From contig OX326960.1 in the NCBI GenBank assembly GCA_946800325.1, positions 20,354,393 through 20,418,392 of the forward strand: 64,000 nt of DNA, written 5' to 3'. The notes beneath the pieces were generated by a model. The model did not search any database, was not told the origin of the DNA, and saw nothing but the letters and a program-made list of their open reading frames with translations. The stretch's first letter is position 1. Each line of letters opens with the position of its first letter. A program made the position numbers and the translations under genes. The stretch comes from Luzula sylvatica (taxonomy: Eukaryota; Streptophyta; Magnoliopsida; Poales; Juncaceae). Of this stretch, positions 11,738 to 22,289 are shown one piece after another.

Positions 11738-12067
11738 TCAATTGTTGATCTTTTGCCAGAGCGTGGCGTCTTCTATTGCTTTTTGTGCCACCATGTTTAG
11801 TGCTACTGAGTCCCACTGTCCCACTGTTTCCGCATCTTTGTTTAGTGCTTTTCGTAGGGAATAGGGATGCCCATGTCTCAAATATTCCTCCCCGATTTTG
11901 TCCATCTTGTTGGTAGGTTGGGAGTGGATATTATGTTTTAGCCATGCCCAAAGAAGCGAATTTTTAGTAGTGCTTTCGTTTTTCAAATCATGTGTTGCAC
12001 GCCACGGATTTAGAATCCCGGTGTTTGCAATGAAATCATAGTGCCGATTTTGTGGAGAACGTCCCAT
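11738..12067 (-). pseudogene. Unrecognised open frame downstream of LINE remnant
   Basis: A 109-codon frame on the minus strand directly 3' of a decayed LINE reverse transcriptase. The part at 11738-11946 belongs to the segmental duplication and is disrupted in copy B near 48080-48240, where only fragments such as LRKALNKDA are kept in frame. It may be a further piece of the LINE or of another transposable element. No motif is recognised. Confidence 0.3.
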
Positions 12068-12079
12068 CCGCGGTCCATT

Positions 12080-12700
12080 TCCATTTCTTTATATTTGTTT
12101 GTTCATCCAACATTGTGGAGATCTTGTATATTGGTATTAGTGTTATTAAAACTTTGGTCAACAGTGAGCTTTTGAGCTTTTATGGAGAGGGATTGGCTCT
12201 AAAGCATCAATCGACTTATACTATATAGCCGAAAAATATGGTGGCTCCATAAATTGTTTTCTTCATTTTCAACTTTCCACATGAACTTTAGTAGTAGTAG
12301 TGCCTTGTTTGGTATACCTAATCCTCCATTTTTTTTCGGAAGACATATCGTTTCCCAATTTATAAGACACTTGGCTCAGTTTGTTTTTTCGTCCCCGGAC
12401 CATTAAAAGGCACGTATTTGTTTTGTGATTTCTTTGACCACCCATTGTGGTAGTAGCTTGCATGATATATATGGGTATGTCATTTAGGGTGGCTTTAATG
12501 AGGATCAAGCTCCCACCAAAAGAGAGTAGGTTTTCTTTCCAAGAGCTTATATGAATTTGTAGTTTTGCAATTAGCGGCGGTAGGTATGATGCTTTTGGCG
12601 GATTTTTGTTCGTTAGAGGCAATCCGAGATATTGGATAGGGACCTCGGTAATTTGGCAACCAAGAATTTACGATATGGAAGCATTATGTTGGCTCGGTAT
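12080..12700 (-). pseudogene. Decayed LINE reverse transcriptase fragment
   Basis: The minus strand encodes ILGCQITEVPIQYLGLPL and then SSWKENLLSFGGSLILIKA followed by IPIYIMQA, the signature of the C-terminal part of plant LINE reverse transcriptases. After a frameshift it continues as NWETICLPKKNGGLGIPNKA. Stop codons and frameshifts break the frame. The catalytic core (F/YADD) and the endonuclease are not visible. Non-functional relic. Confidence 0.8.
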
Positions 12701-12829
12701 ATTCAACGTAGAAAATGCACTTTTGTTCCAATTTACGGCCAAGCCCGTTATTTCATTGAATAATTTTATTGCCAAAGTTATTAATTTTAGGTTTTGTGCA
12801 TGAGCTTCTACAAAGAATATTTATTTATC

Positions 12830-13650
12830 TAATCTAATCACACCTAATTCTAATAATCCAACGGTCATTCTATGAACCGTCAGATACACCTACCTAGGAT
12901 TTGAGCCATTGATCTATTAAGTAATTCGGCCCAATCATATATTTTACGTAGAAATAGAATAGGAGAACATCTCCATTGCGTCTTCATTGGCCTTGTCCAG
13001 TTGTTCTTCATCAGAAATGCTTTCAGCCCCCTCAAGTTCAGCTGAGGAATTCTCCACAATGAAATTGTCTCGTAACATCTTAAAGCGTCTAATATATAAC
13101 CCATAATGATGATCGGATGATGCAAATTTTGGGAGACACCGATATGGAGAATCATTTCATTTTATTGGACTTCTTCCTCCATAGTATGCATGTTGGGCTA
13201 GGCCCGTATATTTTCAAAATAAAACATCTGTACAAGGATCGGGTCAACTCAAGAGTTCATTTCATATGTATTTGTTAATTCTAGTAAGAAAATTGGTATT
13301 ATAAAAAAAATTAAATTCCGCTTTGTATTTATTATTTTATTTTGTCAAATTATAATTTCATATAATTTATAGTCAAAACATATTTTTGAGAATAGTAAAG
13401 GAAATTATATATTTATTTTGTTTTTACAATATAATTTTGAAGAATCTACTTTTTATACAATGATGAAATCAAATTATTAATAAAATGTACACATAAGACA
13501 AATTTGTATTATTTCGAGTTTATAACACTTTAAAAATATTTTGATATGGAAGGAGAAATTTAATATTTTATTTACTGTTGAATTTAAGAAAGATAATTTT
13601 TAAAGGTTTTGAATTTCAAGATTAGTTTACAAATAAATGTATATATAATT
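12830..13650. other. AT-rich DNA, no supported gene
   Basis: A 91-codon minus frame at 12880-13155 lacks any motif I recognise. The rest is AT-rich without clear repeats. Confidence 0.4.
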
Positions 13651-13657
13651 ACAATAA

Positions 13658-13690
13658 CTAGAAAAATACCCGCGACTTCGTTGCGGGGTT
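13658..13690 (-). mobile_element. Helitron-like 3' terminus
   Basis: Read on the minus strand, a GC-rich hairpin (CCCCGC-AACGAAGT-CGCGGG) is followed by TATTTTT, then CTAG, then T. Hairpin, short spacer and CTRR followed by T is the defining 3' end of plant Helitrons, and the flanking base at 13657 fits insertion between A and T. The element body would extend to higher coordinates. A 5' TC end was not identified and no Rep/helicase is encoded nearby, so this would be a non-autonomous or broken copy. Confidence 0.5.
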
Positions 13691-13699
13691 TTTCTTTCC

Positions 13700-14610
13700 T
13701 TGTTGATCACAAGAATTTTGAAAACTTCATTGTGGGTTTTTTCTTATTTACCGCAGGAATTTGGATACTTCAGTTGCTAAAGGAACTCATAACAACTTAT
13801 AGTAATTTTGCTAAAGGAATATATATTAACCGCTATGTTGAAAATAAGATTTATTTTGTCTCTAATATTTAATGCTTATCTTTGAAAATTGTACTATAAT
13901 TTGTTCTCTAATATTTAACCGCTACTGTAATTTGTACTATATTTTGTCTCTAATATGTTAAGAAACACATAAGTTTTATTTTTAGAGTTATATACTTGTT
14001 ATAAATTGAATAAAAAAATATTTATATTAATAAGTTTACGGAATTAAACATTTAAAAACAATATTCTATCATGTTTATAATATTAGGGTTAAAACAAGTC
14101 ATGTTAATAATACAATTTTCAACGATCCTTTTATTGATGCCTCCTTTTCGGCGGAGTCCCAAAATATCATTTGTCTTTTCTTTATTATTTTTCATGTAGA
14201 ATAGTATATTGGCAATAAATATCTATAAAAATATAAAAATTTATTAAAAGGCTCTATACTGGATATTCACAACAACAAAAATTATTTGTTTAAAAAATTA
14301 CAAAGTTTTTGTAAAAAAAATATCACACATCTAAAACAATAATATTTGTAAAATTTTGTATTACAGTTAAAAATGTGTTTTGACACATTAACAAAAATAT
14401 TTCAACTCCTCTTCGGCCTTGGCCTAATAAATGCATGGAAGGATTTAACATGAATTCATATTATTCTTGCCACCGTCAGTGATATGATGGTCCAGCTTTT
14501 GTTATAGTGATAGTGTTTGATTTTGCAATCTTACAATTTAACACTTGTTATTGTTTGATTTTCTTACAAATTTTCAATTCCGTCTTTGTAAAACTTATAA
14601 TTGATTTTGT
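13700..14610. other. AT-rich DNA, possible Helitron body
   Basis: No ORF or RNA gene is seen. This may be the interior of the Helitron-like element whose 3' end is at 13658. Confidence 0.35.
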
Positions 14611-14618
14611 CACACAAG

Positions 14619-14740
14619 GATTGGAATGAGCATAATTCATTCCTATCAAAAGGAAATGCACCATGGTCCCTGTGACATGTCACTTTAGGATTTTTTTTAT
14701 AATAAATGGAAAAGATTGGAATGAGCATAATTCATTCCTA
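14619..14740. repeat. 27 bp direct repeat pair
   Basis: GATTGGAATGAGCATAATTC plus seven more bases occurs at 14619-14645 and again at 14714-14740. Each copy contains the dyad GGAATGA...TTCATTCC. Confidence 0.85.
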
Positions 14741-14921
14741 AACACTAAAATAACAAATGTATCCTTAATAAAGTGCTAAATATAAATTTATCCCTCTAAA
14801 CTCATTTTTTTTTATCAGATTTATCCACATAAAATTCATAAAATATCAAATTTGTGTGAACCATTTATGTTTTCGTTAAAGTTAACACAATTTAATATTT
14901 TAAAATAACGAAACTTACAAT

Positions 14922-15013
14922 CAAGATATAAAGACTATAATACCCCTAAATCCTAATCAAGATATAAAGACTATAATACCCCTAAATCCTAATCAAGATA
15001 TAAAGACTATAAT
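14922..15013. repeat. 36 bp tandem repeat, about 2.5 copies
   Basis: A unit starting ATCAAGATATAAAGACTATA is repeated at intervals of about 36 bp, essentially without change. Confidence 0.9.
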
Positions 15014-15204
15014 GTATCTCCATTGTTACTTTCTTTCTCCCGAGATGTTTTAAAAAAAAATACCAATCATATCATGAAAATTGATATCTTGTTTATTTAG
15101 ATTAAGATAAATGTATGATGATTTAAGTCGAGATGCTTAAGAAAATCAGGGGCTAGATTAAGATAAATATTTATTTAGATTAAGATAAATATATGATGAT
15201 TTAT

Positions 15205-15565
15205 TTATTGAAATTACAACTGGCCTTGAAATATCAAGGCCATCATTTATTTTTTTATTAGAGGAAAAAATGTAAATTTTCTTGGGCCTTGATATTTGCA
15301 AATTAGTTTTATTTCCATTTCACTAAATAATTTAAAATTAGCACAGCCTAACTTCACAGCAAGGGCGATCCATGAGCATTGAAAAACAAAACAATATATC
15401 AACGTGAAAAAGATAGCGATTTTCTAACCTTGATATTTGCAAGCTAATTTTTTCATTTGAGTATGGTCCCAAATGAAGCACAGCCCAATATAGATATGAA
15501 ATGGGTTTTTTACCAGCCCAACTTCACAGCAAATTTTTTCCCTTCTTCTTAACTTGCCTATTTTC
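15205..15565 (+). repeat. Dispersed repeat, copy 1
   Basis: Direct match to 21911-22270. Landmarks are AACTGGCCTTGAAATATCAA at one end and CCAGCCCAAC towards the other. A shorter, more diverged relative lies at 20690-20825. No ORF; family unknown. Confidence 0.85.
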
Positions 15566-15619
15566 ACTATCATTCTGGGTTTATAAGGAGATAAATAAAT
15601 TATTTGGTTATAAATTATA

Positions 15620-15985
15620 ATAAAAAAGACCAAAATGTAAATTAAAACTAAAAAGGACCAACATATAAATAAAAAGGACCCGAAATATAAATTAAAATGT
15701 AAAAAATGACTGAAATGTAAATAAAAAAGGACCAAAATGTTAATAAAAAGGACCAAAATATAAACTTAAATTAAAAAGCACCAAAATATAAATAAAAAGG
15801 ACCAAAATATAAATTAAAAAATGTAAAAAAGGACCGAAATATAAATAAAAGAGGATCAAAATATAAATAAAAAGGACCAAAATGTAATTTTCTAAACTAA
15901 AAAGGACCAAAATGTAAATAAAAAGGACCGAAATGTAATTTTTTTGAACTAAAAAGAACCAAAATGTAATTTTAAAATATTTTTT
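15620..15985. repeat. Degenerate ~20 bp minisatellite
   Basis: Repeated AAATAAAAAGGACCAAAATG units with variable spacing, about fifteen copies, AT-rich. Confidence 0.9.
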
Positions 15986-16306
15986 TTTACAAAAAAAACT
16001 CTTGATGACGTGGCTTCATGTATGAGCTCCATTTCTTCCAACTTTATACATAAGTATAATAAGAAGATTGAATCACGGCTATGTTCAAAACTGCGATTTC
16101 AATCTCAGGTTACGAGGAAAGAAATGTGGGCTATATTAACAGGGCCTGTCCTAAGATTTTAGGGGTTTTAGGCAAATATTACTTTGGGGCTTTTATATAT
16201 ATTTCAACTATTTTACTTGTACAAGTAAAATAAGATTTGTACTTGTAAATTTATAGAAATCAAATTTGCATCAAAATTAGTGTTTTATAATAAATATTTA
16301 ATTTCA

Positions 16307-17198
16307 TTTTTTTTTTTTTTTTTTGAGTAAATTTCGGGAGAGATCTAAGGCTCTCACCCAAAAATAAATAAAACAAAATGCCAATAAAACTTACATCAAG
16401 GCATGCGCCAGGTTCATCCAGAAGAAAAAAAATATAAAAAGCAGCAAATGATAAATTTTTTACATGTAAAGATTTAAAACACTCCCTAAAAGAAATTTAA
16501 ATTGCTACTAGAGGCCCCTGACAGGGACTATAGTGCATAACTCCTTGTACTTATCTTTCCCATTGTACTTACTACGACCTCATCTATTCTCCATTCCTCT
16601 TTTCATCCCCGATCTTCTTCAATTACTGCTCAAATTCCATCGCGATCTCCTCCCTCCTCACCGAATCGCTTCCGGATTCTTCTCCAATCCTCCATAAACT
16701 TGTCCAACAATGGTGATCCTTCTTTTTTGTTCTCAGAAAATGCCCTACGACATCTCTCTCTCTCCATGTACAGTAAAAGAAGACGGCGAATACCTGATTC
16801 AAATCTGTTTTTGAATTTTTGCTGGTTAGATTATTCATCATCACTGATACAGAGAGGTTTAAGTCCATCGATGGAAATTCTGCACAGATCAGTTGCCAGT
16901 GTATTCGAATAAAGCCACATTCTTCCACCAAATGGTCTACTGATTCACATTGATACTTGCACAGGTAACAACGATTTACTATTACCATTCCTCTTTTCTT
17001 TAGATTATCTTGAGTTAAGATTTTGTTTTGCTTTAGTAACCAGTAGAAAATTACCAATTTAGCTGGTAATTTGCTATTCCATAATTCACCCAAATCAGAA
17101 AAAGAGTATACACCTTGCACAATAGTGTTATAGGCGTTTTTGGTAGTATATTTAGTAAGCTGGAATTTCATTTTTTTTAAATCGGCATAAAAATTCAT
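16307..17198 (-). mobile_element. LINE 3' fragment with poly(A)
   Basis: A minus-strand, 5'-truncated LINE ending in an 18-base T run at 16307-16324, the poly(A) tail on the other strand. It belongs to the same LINE family as 20892-21507, sharing WRERCRR(A/V)F(S/T)E. Confidence 0.75.
16623..17198 (-). pseudogene. LINE zf-RVT domain, frameshifted
   Basis: The frame reads LWNSKLPAKLVIFYWLLKQN, NLKKRGMVIVNRCYLCKYQC and VDHLVEECGFIRIHW, a typical zinc-binding domain at the C-terminus of a LINE reverse transcriptase, with Cys-x2-Cys...His...Cys ligands visible. Near 16745 a GAGAGAGAGA run appears two bases longer than in the related copy at about 21370. Reading past it in the shifted frame gives WRERCRRAFSENKKEG, matching that relative, so the annotated C-terminus is a frameshift product. 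Endonuclease and polymerase domains are absent. Confidence 0.8.
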
Positions 17199-17199
17199 G

Positions 17200-18723
17200 T
17201 AAATCCAATGATTTAAAAGTCACAGTTGCAAATGAATTTTATTTCTACCGACATTTTTTGTGCTTTATTTATGTTCATGATCTGATATCAACTATTTTAT
17301 ATCAATCACGTCACATATACTAAATTTATGTTCACATGATATCCTTCATAAACCTTTGAGTCCAGCTCATATGTACCACTTCTAAAACTATAAATATCAA
17401 CAACACTGGCAGGTTCCAGTGCTTTTTTGGTTGCTATTACTGTAATTAACTCCCACCTTTTATTTTACATGCAACTTTGGGCATTCTCATGATGCTGCAA
17501 CATCACAAAAAAAATAAAAAATGAAAGGAAGAAAACGGTCCATACACTAACAATGCAAATATTGTAATATATTTAGTTTAATTATAGCATATTATTCATT
17601 CGGTTTTCCTCTAATACCTCAAATCCACTACTAATGTAGACATTTTCATAAAGATTCTTGCACTCAATTTTTCAAAAATATATTCTACAAATTTTTATCG
17701 ACAGACATATTCTTGAAAAAAAATTCTACGATTTTATCTTTATCCTTGATCATACAAATCCTCGGAACTTTTTATAATATCCTATCTCATGAAATAAGCA
17801 TGACTTTTTTTTGTGGATTGGTTAGTTATGCACACTTTAAATGACTTGTCCCTTCTCTCACTCACTCATTTATTTATTTATTTATTTAAATATACATATC
17901 CAAGTGAATGTGAAAGAATATAATGGAACTACAAGTTTAAAGAATGTATTCTAATTTCATATTTCAAATTAAAATATTTGATCGATCTCAATCTATACGT
18001 CTCTAAATAACAAAAATTAATTCAAATTCCATATTCCATATTTCAAATACAAATACAAATACAAATTCAATTCACGACCTATGAAATATTATAATATTTT
18101 TCAATTAATCAAAACTTTAATACAATCATAAACATACATTGCTCTTTACAAGAAGCAATTCTTATTATATCCAAATTGATACTACCAGTCGTAATACTTT
18201 CCAAATAGTAGTTTACGTTTAGAGGGTGTTTGGAGTGCATAATTGTGTGAGAATTTGATTAAAAATTTCAACAAAATTGTATTTCATATTTGGCAGTTAA
18301 GTAAGTTGGAGGGGAATTAGAGAGGGCCATATCAGGATGAGGATGGGGATAGAAAGAAAAAAATGATATGATATGTAAGGTGTGTGTAAATAATGCAAAC
18401 TTGCCTAAATTAATGAAAAATGGGTTAAACCCATATTAACCCTCAAAAAAGTTAGAGGGGAATTACAATATGCAGCATCATGATTCAGCCTCTCTCTCTC
18501 TCTCTCTCCTTCTCGGCCTTATTTTGTTTTTTCCGGCCTTATGTTGCCTCTCAATAATTAGATTGAAATATTTAATAATTTTAAAAATCAGGGATAACTT
18601 TTTTTTATGAGTATGATTTGATCGAAATATTTGATAATAATAATAATAATATTGTATAGTAAATTACTAATAATTATATTATAATTATAATATTCACAAA
18701 ATTATATTGTATATTACTAATAA
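17200..18723. other. AT-rich DNA without visible gene
   Basis: A short CT run lies near 18490-18508. No coding or RNA gene is recognised. Confidence 0.45.
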
Positions 18724-20547
18724 GGGAGCTTCTATCATAAGCCCGTTTTGCAAAAAGCGAATTTTCGGTATACAAAGTACAAACATTTAATAAAAATTAA
18801 GACTTTTATTTCTCCATTTAATTCAATCTTTGCATTCTCCATTAATTATTTAGTTCTATTTTTACCTTGTTTCTCTCTACATTTACTTTTTAACTATACC
18901 ATTACAGCCCTCCTCACGGCCTTGTCCTCTCATGGCGTTTCTATTTTCCGACTGCCATTTCTTCAACTCTTATTGAAAATCACAAGTATGAGAGTGAGTA
19001 TTCAAAGATTTATTTTCCAATATATTTTTGCTATTTTGATCTTATCTGGAATTTTCTCAATTTTTCAGAAATTATTGTTTTTCAATAAAAATTATTTCTA
19101 TAATTCATGATTTTTGTTTTGAAATGATGTTGTAATTGATGTAATGAAGATTTATTTTTAGAATTCGTAAGAAAATGTTATTGTGATTCGTAAGAAAATG
19201 ATATTTAACTTTTTCAAAGGGCATTGATGATCTGGAGACATTCACGACCAGAAGAGATGATAATATCATAATAACAATTTAACATGTTCAAAGGAACACA
19301 TAAATTTATTTCAACAATTCAACGACACTAAAAATATAATAATTACTTTTTTCTTTTGAACGCAATTCAATTCGGATCTCTTGTATCGATTTGTTGCCTT
19401 GCATTTGTTTGTTCTTCTTTCTTGAAAAATCTCAAATCTTTCATCTCAGATTGTGAAGTAAATGATCACTAAAAAATAAAAATTAAAATGAGAAGAAAAT
19501 TAAAACAAATTAGCATATTGAACTTCAACAAATCAAATAAACGGTACCGAAATTATACATGATAATTTTGAGAAAAAGTGAAGAGTATTAACCTTTGCGA
19601 TTTGCCGCGCAGACATAACGGTAAGGTTATGTTCATCGTCTTTCTCCTATTCGCCAATCAACCGGTACCGTACCAGTAAACAAAATATCCAGCATGTGAG
19701 GGATCTGTTTCCATTGGATACGAATCGGAATTAACAGATTTTTTAGGGGCTTCATTGTAATTACAAAATGTGGCCTACGCACCGGACATGGTCTTCTCGA
19801 TTACGGGTTGTCTCTGCCAAGTCCTCTTCTGCATGAATTTACGAAATGCCCCTGCCTCCTCCTCGAATTATGTACTCCCTCTTCCTCCTCCAATCTGCAA
19901 AGGGAAAAAATGGAAATTAGGGATGTAAATAAAATAACAAAACTTGGAAATTACAGATTCGAAAGAAAATCAATTCGAGGTAGCAACAGCCAAATTCGAT
20001 ATAGCAACGGCATGCAGAAAAATTTCAAACTTACCTCAATCGAAGTTTTGAAATCCCTAATAATTGGATTAACCGATCAAAGAGTCATCGAATATCGAAG
20101 AGGCGAGATGTGGCACTGGACAGAACTCCTCGGCTCGTCATCTTGGTGGGAACTCCGTGCTCGTCTGATGTTCATCTTCGACGAGACAGTAGGCAGAAAC
20201 ACAACAGGTGGGGCCAGCAGGGTCTTCTCTCTCCATTTGATGCGAGAGAGTAGAGAAGATGGGTAGGTAGGAGCTGCCGATGTTCTTCTTTCTTCGTGCG
20301 AAGCCTTGCGAGAATGGGAATTTGGGCGAGACAGCAGAGAAGCAACTCGAGAGAGGGTCCAAAGAGAGATTTATGAAATGACGGTTTTACCCTAACGAGG
20401 GTCTATCAAATATTTGGTTGAAAAGTTGATCTTACGAGATATAATTAGAGAACCATCAGATTAACATAAAATTTTGAATCTCCAACACTAAATCGAAAAG
20501 GGGTTGTAAAAAGGGACCTATGGCTATGGGCTGTGATAGAAGCTCCC
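18724..20547. mobile_element. Terminal-inverted-repeat element, MULE-like
   Basis: The ends are GGGAGCTTCTATCATAAGCC and, inverted from the other side, GGGAGCTTCTATCACAGCCC (18 of 20 match when a one-base gap is allowed). The flanking 9 bp are TACTAATAA (18715-18723) and TATTAATAA (20548-20556), 8 of 9 identical. A 9 bp target duplication suggests a Mutator-like element. No transposase frame is seen in the 1.8 kb interior, so it is non-autonomous. The right part is GC-richer and exon-like. Confidence 0.6.
20030..20362 (-). pseudogene. Possible captured gene exon inside the MULE-like element
   Basis: On the minus strand a GC-richer, CT-containing leader-like stretch is followed by a 74-codon open frame (20362-20138) and, further on, a strong splice donor ATTGAG|GTAAGT near 20034. 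Base composition differs from the AT-rich surroundings. This would fit a Pack-MULE carrying the first exon of a host gene. I do not recognise the protein (an inner ATG starts MEREDPAGPTCC), and the overlapping plus-strand frame is equally anonymous. Confidence 0.3.
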
Positions 20548-20689
20548 TATTAATAATTACATAATATAATATTGGGGAGTTTTCTCGTCGAGCTTATGAT
20601 CCAATCCGACTGCATTTGGACATATTATTAATTCCAGAATATTGAAGGGAGCACTATTACTGGAAAATGAGGATTTAGATTTATTTAAT

Positions 20690-20825
20690 TATTATCATTG
20701 GGGATTGATATTTGTAAGCTAGTTATTTTCATTATTTCACTATGATCCAAAATTAGGCACGATCACAATAGTCAATATAGATGAAATGGGCTTTTAATCA
20801 GCCCAACTTCACAGCTAGGGCAATT
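20690..20825 (+). repeat. Dispersed repeat, partial copy 3
   Basis: A diverged relative of the right half of 15205-15565 and 21911-22270, sharing GATATTTG(C/T)AAGCTA and CAGCCCAACTTCACAGC. Confidence 0.7.
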
Positions 20826-20891
20826 TAGTCAAATGTTATTTTTTGTTTTTTTGAAATTTTTTGGAGAGGACTTTATTGTCCCACTTTCAAA

Positions 20892-21507
20892 TTTTTTTTT
20901 TTTTTTTTTTTTTTTGTATAATAATAGGCTGTGTATTATATTCAATATTTATTTACACAATGGGCCTCATAGAGTATTAGCCCAATCCTTCTACAATCTA
21001 CTAAAAAAGCAGCGTCCTCCTCATCCCCTTCAATTCAATCTTCACTCACTCACTTCGCTGAAGCTCGAGCCCTCAATGCGAGCTCCAACTTCCCTTGTTT
21101 TCTCGACCTGAAGCGCCATCTCGATCGATCTCTACTTGCTAGCTGCTTAGGACCGATCGATCTCCATCTGCAATGCTAGAGACCGATCATCCTCCTCCAT
21201 TTCTTCTCTCAACCGAGCTCAAGCTAGGTCAGAGCTCGATTGACCTCCATCTGCAAGTTGCTAGAGATGTTCGTCCTCACTGTTTCCTCACTAAGCTCCA
21301 CTCCATCAAGACCTCGTCGATTAATCGGTCTTTCTCCTTCGCCTCTTCCGTAAACACCCTTCGACATCTCTCTCTCCATAGCACAAAGAAGAACATGGCC
21401 GCGATTACTTTGGTTTGTGATCTGCCTCCATGCTCGAATAGTAGGCAAATGTTACTTGTTACTCTTAGTCTTATTAAAATCGATGATGTTTGTACAAGGG
21501 CCTTCAT
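20892..21507 (-). mobile_element. LINE 3' fragment with poly(A)
   Basis: A 24-base T run at 20892-20915 is the poly(A) tail of a minus-strand LINE remnant. The coding remnant at 21507-21277 ends ...VLWRERCRRVFTEEAKEK...VRKQ stop, matching the C-terminus of the copy at 16.6 kb in its corrected frame. The 5' limit is unclear. Confidence 0.65.
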
Positions 21508-21656
21508 TTGTTTCTTAAAATTATTTTTCGATTTTCGATCTGGAAGCCTTTCTTTTCACATTGCTTCCATTTCTGATTTTTTAAGGGGCTGTGTCATGTG
21601 ATTACAAAATGAAAAAAGACCAACTAGGATCCACTAATCCTCATTTTTCATATGTG

Positions 21657-21658
<2 letters not shown>

Positions 21659-21707
<49 letters not shown>
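21659..21707. repeat. (CT)n microsatellite
   Basis: Uninterrupted CT run of about 49 bp. Confidence 0.95.
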
Positions 21708-21712
<5 letters not shown>

Positions 21713-21910
21713 GTGACAATACCAAATAACGTCACTGATAATGTGCTCGTTGATGGATTTTGCAAAATTGGTGAAATTCGAAAGACAAGAAAGTTGTTGG
21801 TGAAATTATTTCTGGGGCAATTATGTTCAATATCGTGACTTTTAACATTGTTTTGGATCGCTGTTCTAAAATACAAAAGGCCGAAAAAGAGGTACATGCA
21901 AATTAGTTTT

Positions 21911-22270
21911 ATTGAAATTACAACTGGCCTTGAAATATCAAGGTCATTATTTATTTATTTATTACAGGAAAAAATGTAAATTTGCAAATTAGTTTTATTT
22001 TCATTTCACTAAATAATTTAAAATTAGCACAGCCCAACTTCACAGCAAGGGTGATCCATGAGCAATTGAGCATTGAAAAACATGTATTACAAACAAAATA
22101 ATAATATATCAACATGAAAAAAGTAGCGATTTTCTAAACTTGATATTTGCAAGCTAATTTTTTCATTTGAGTATGGTCCAAAATGAAGCACAGACCAATA
22201 TAGATATGAAATGGGTTTTTTACCAGCCCAACATCTCAGCAAATTATTTTACCCTTTTCTACCTTGCCTA
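21911..22270 (+). repeat. Dispersed repeat, copy 2
   Basis: Direct-orientation match to 15205-15565 with small indels. Both copies lie near fragments of the same LINE family, but on different sides of them. Confidence 0.85.
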
Positions 22271-22289
22271 TCTTCACAGCAAAAATTCT

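Larger units (their letters stand above)
7584..11946 (+). repeat. Segmental duplication copy A, second block
   Basis: Colinear with 43939-48240, with high similarity by eye. Relative to A, copy B lacks short stretches, for example about 170 bp near 9585-9760 and about 45 bp near 8136-8180. The block contains a GT tract, a TATA box followed by a long CT tract, and a GC-rich minisatellite, all present in both copies. Confidence 0.9.

Noticed and set aside
12880..13155. 91-codon minus-strand ORF near the LINE relic
   Set aside because: No recognisable motif, and AT-rich surroundings make chance frames of this size common.
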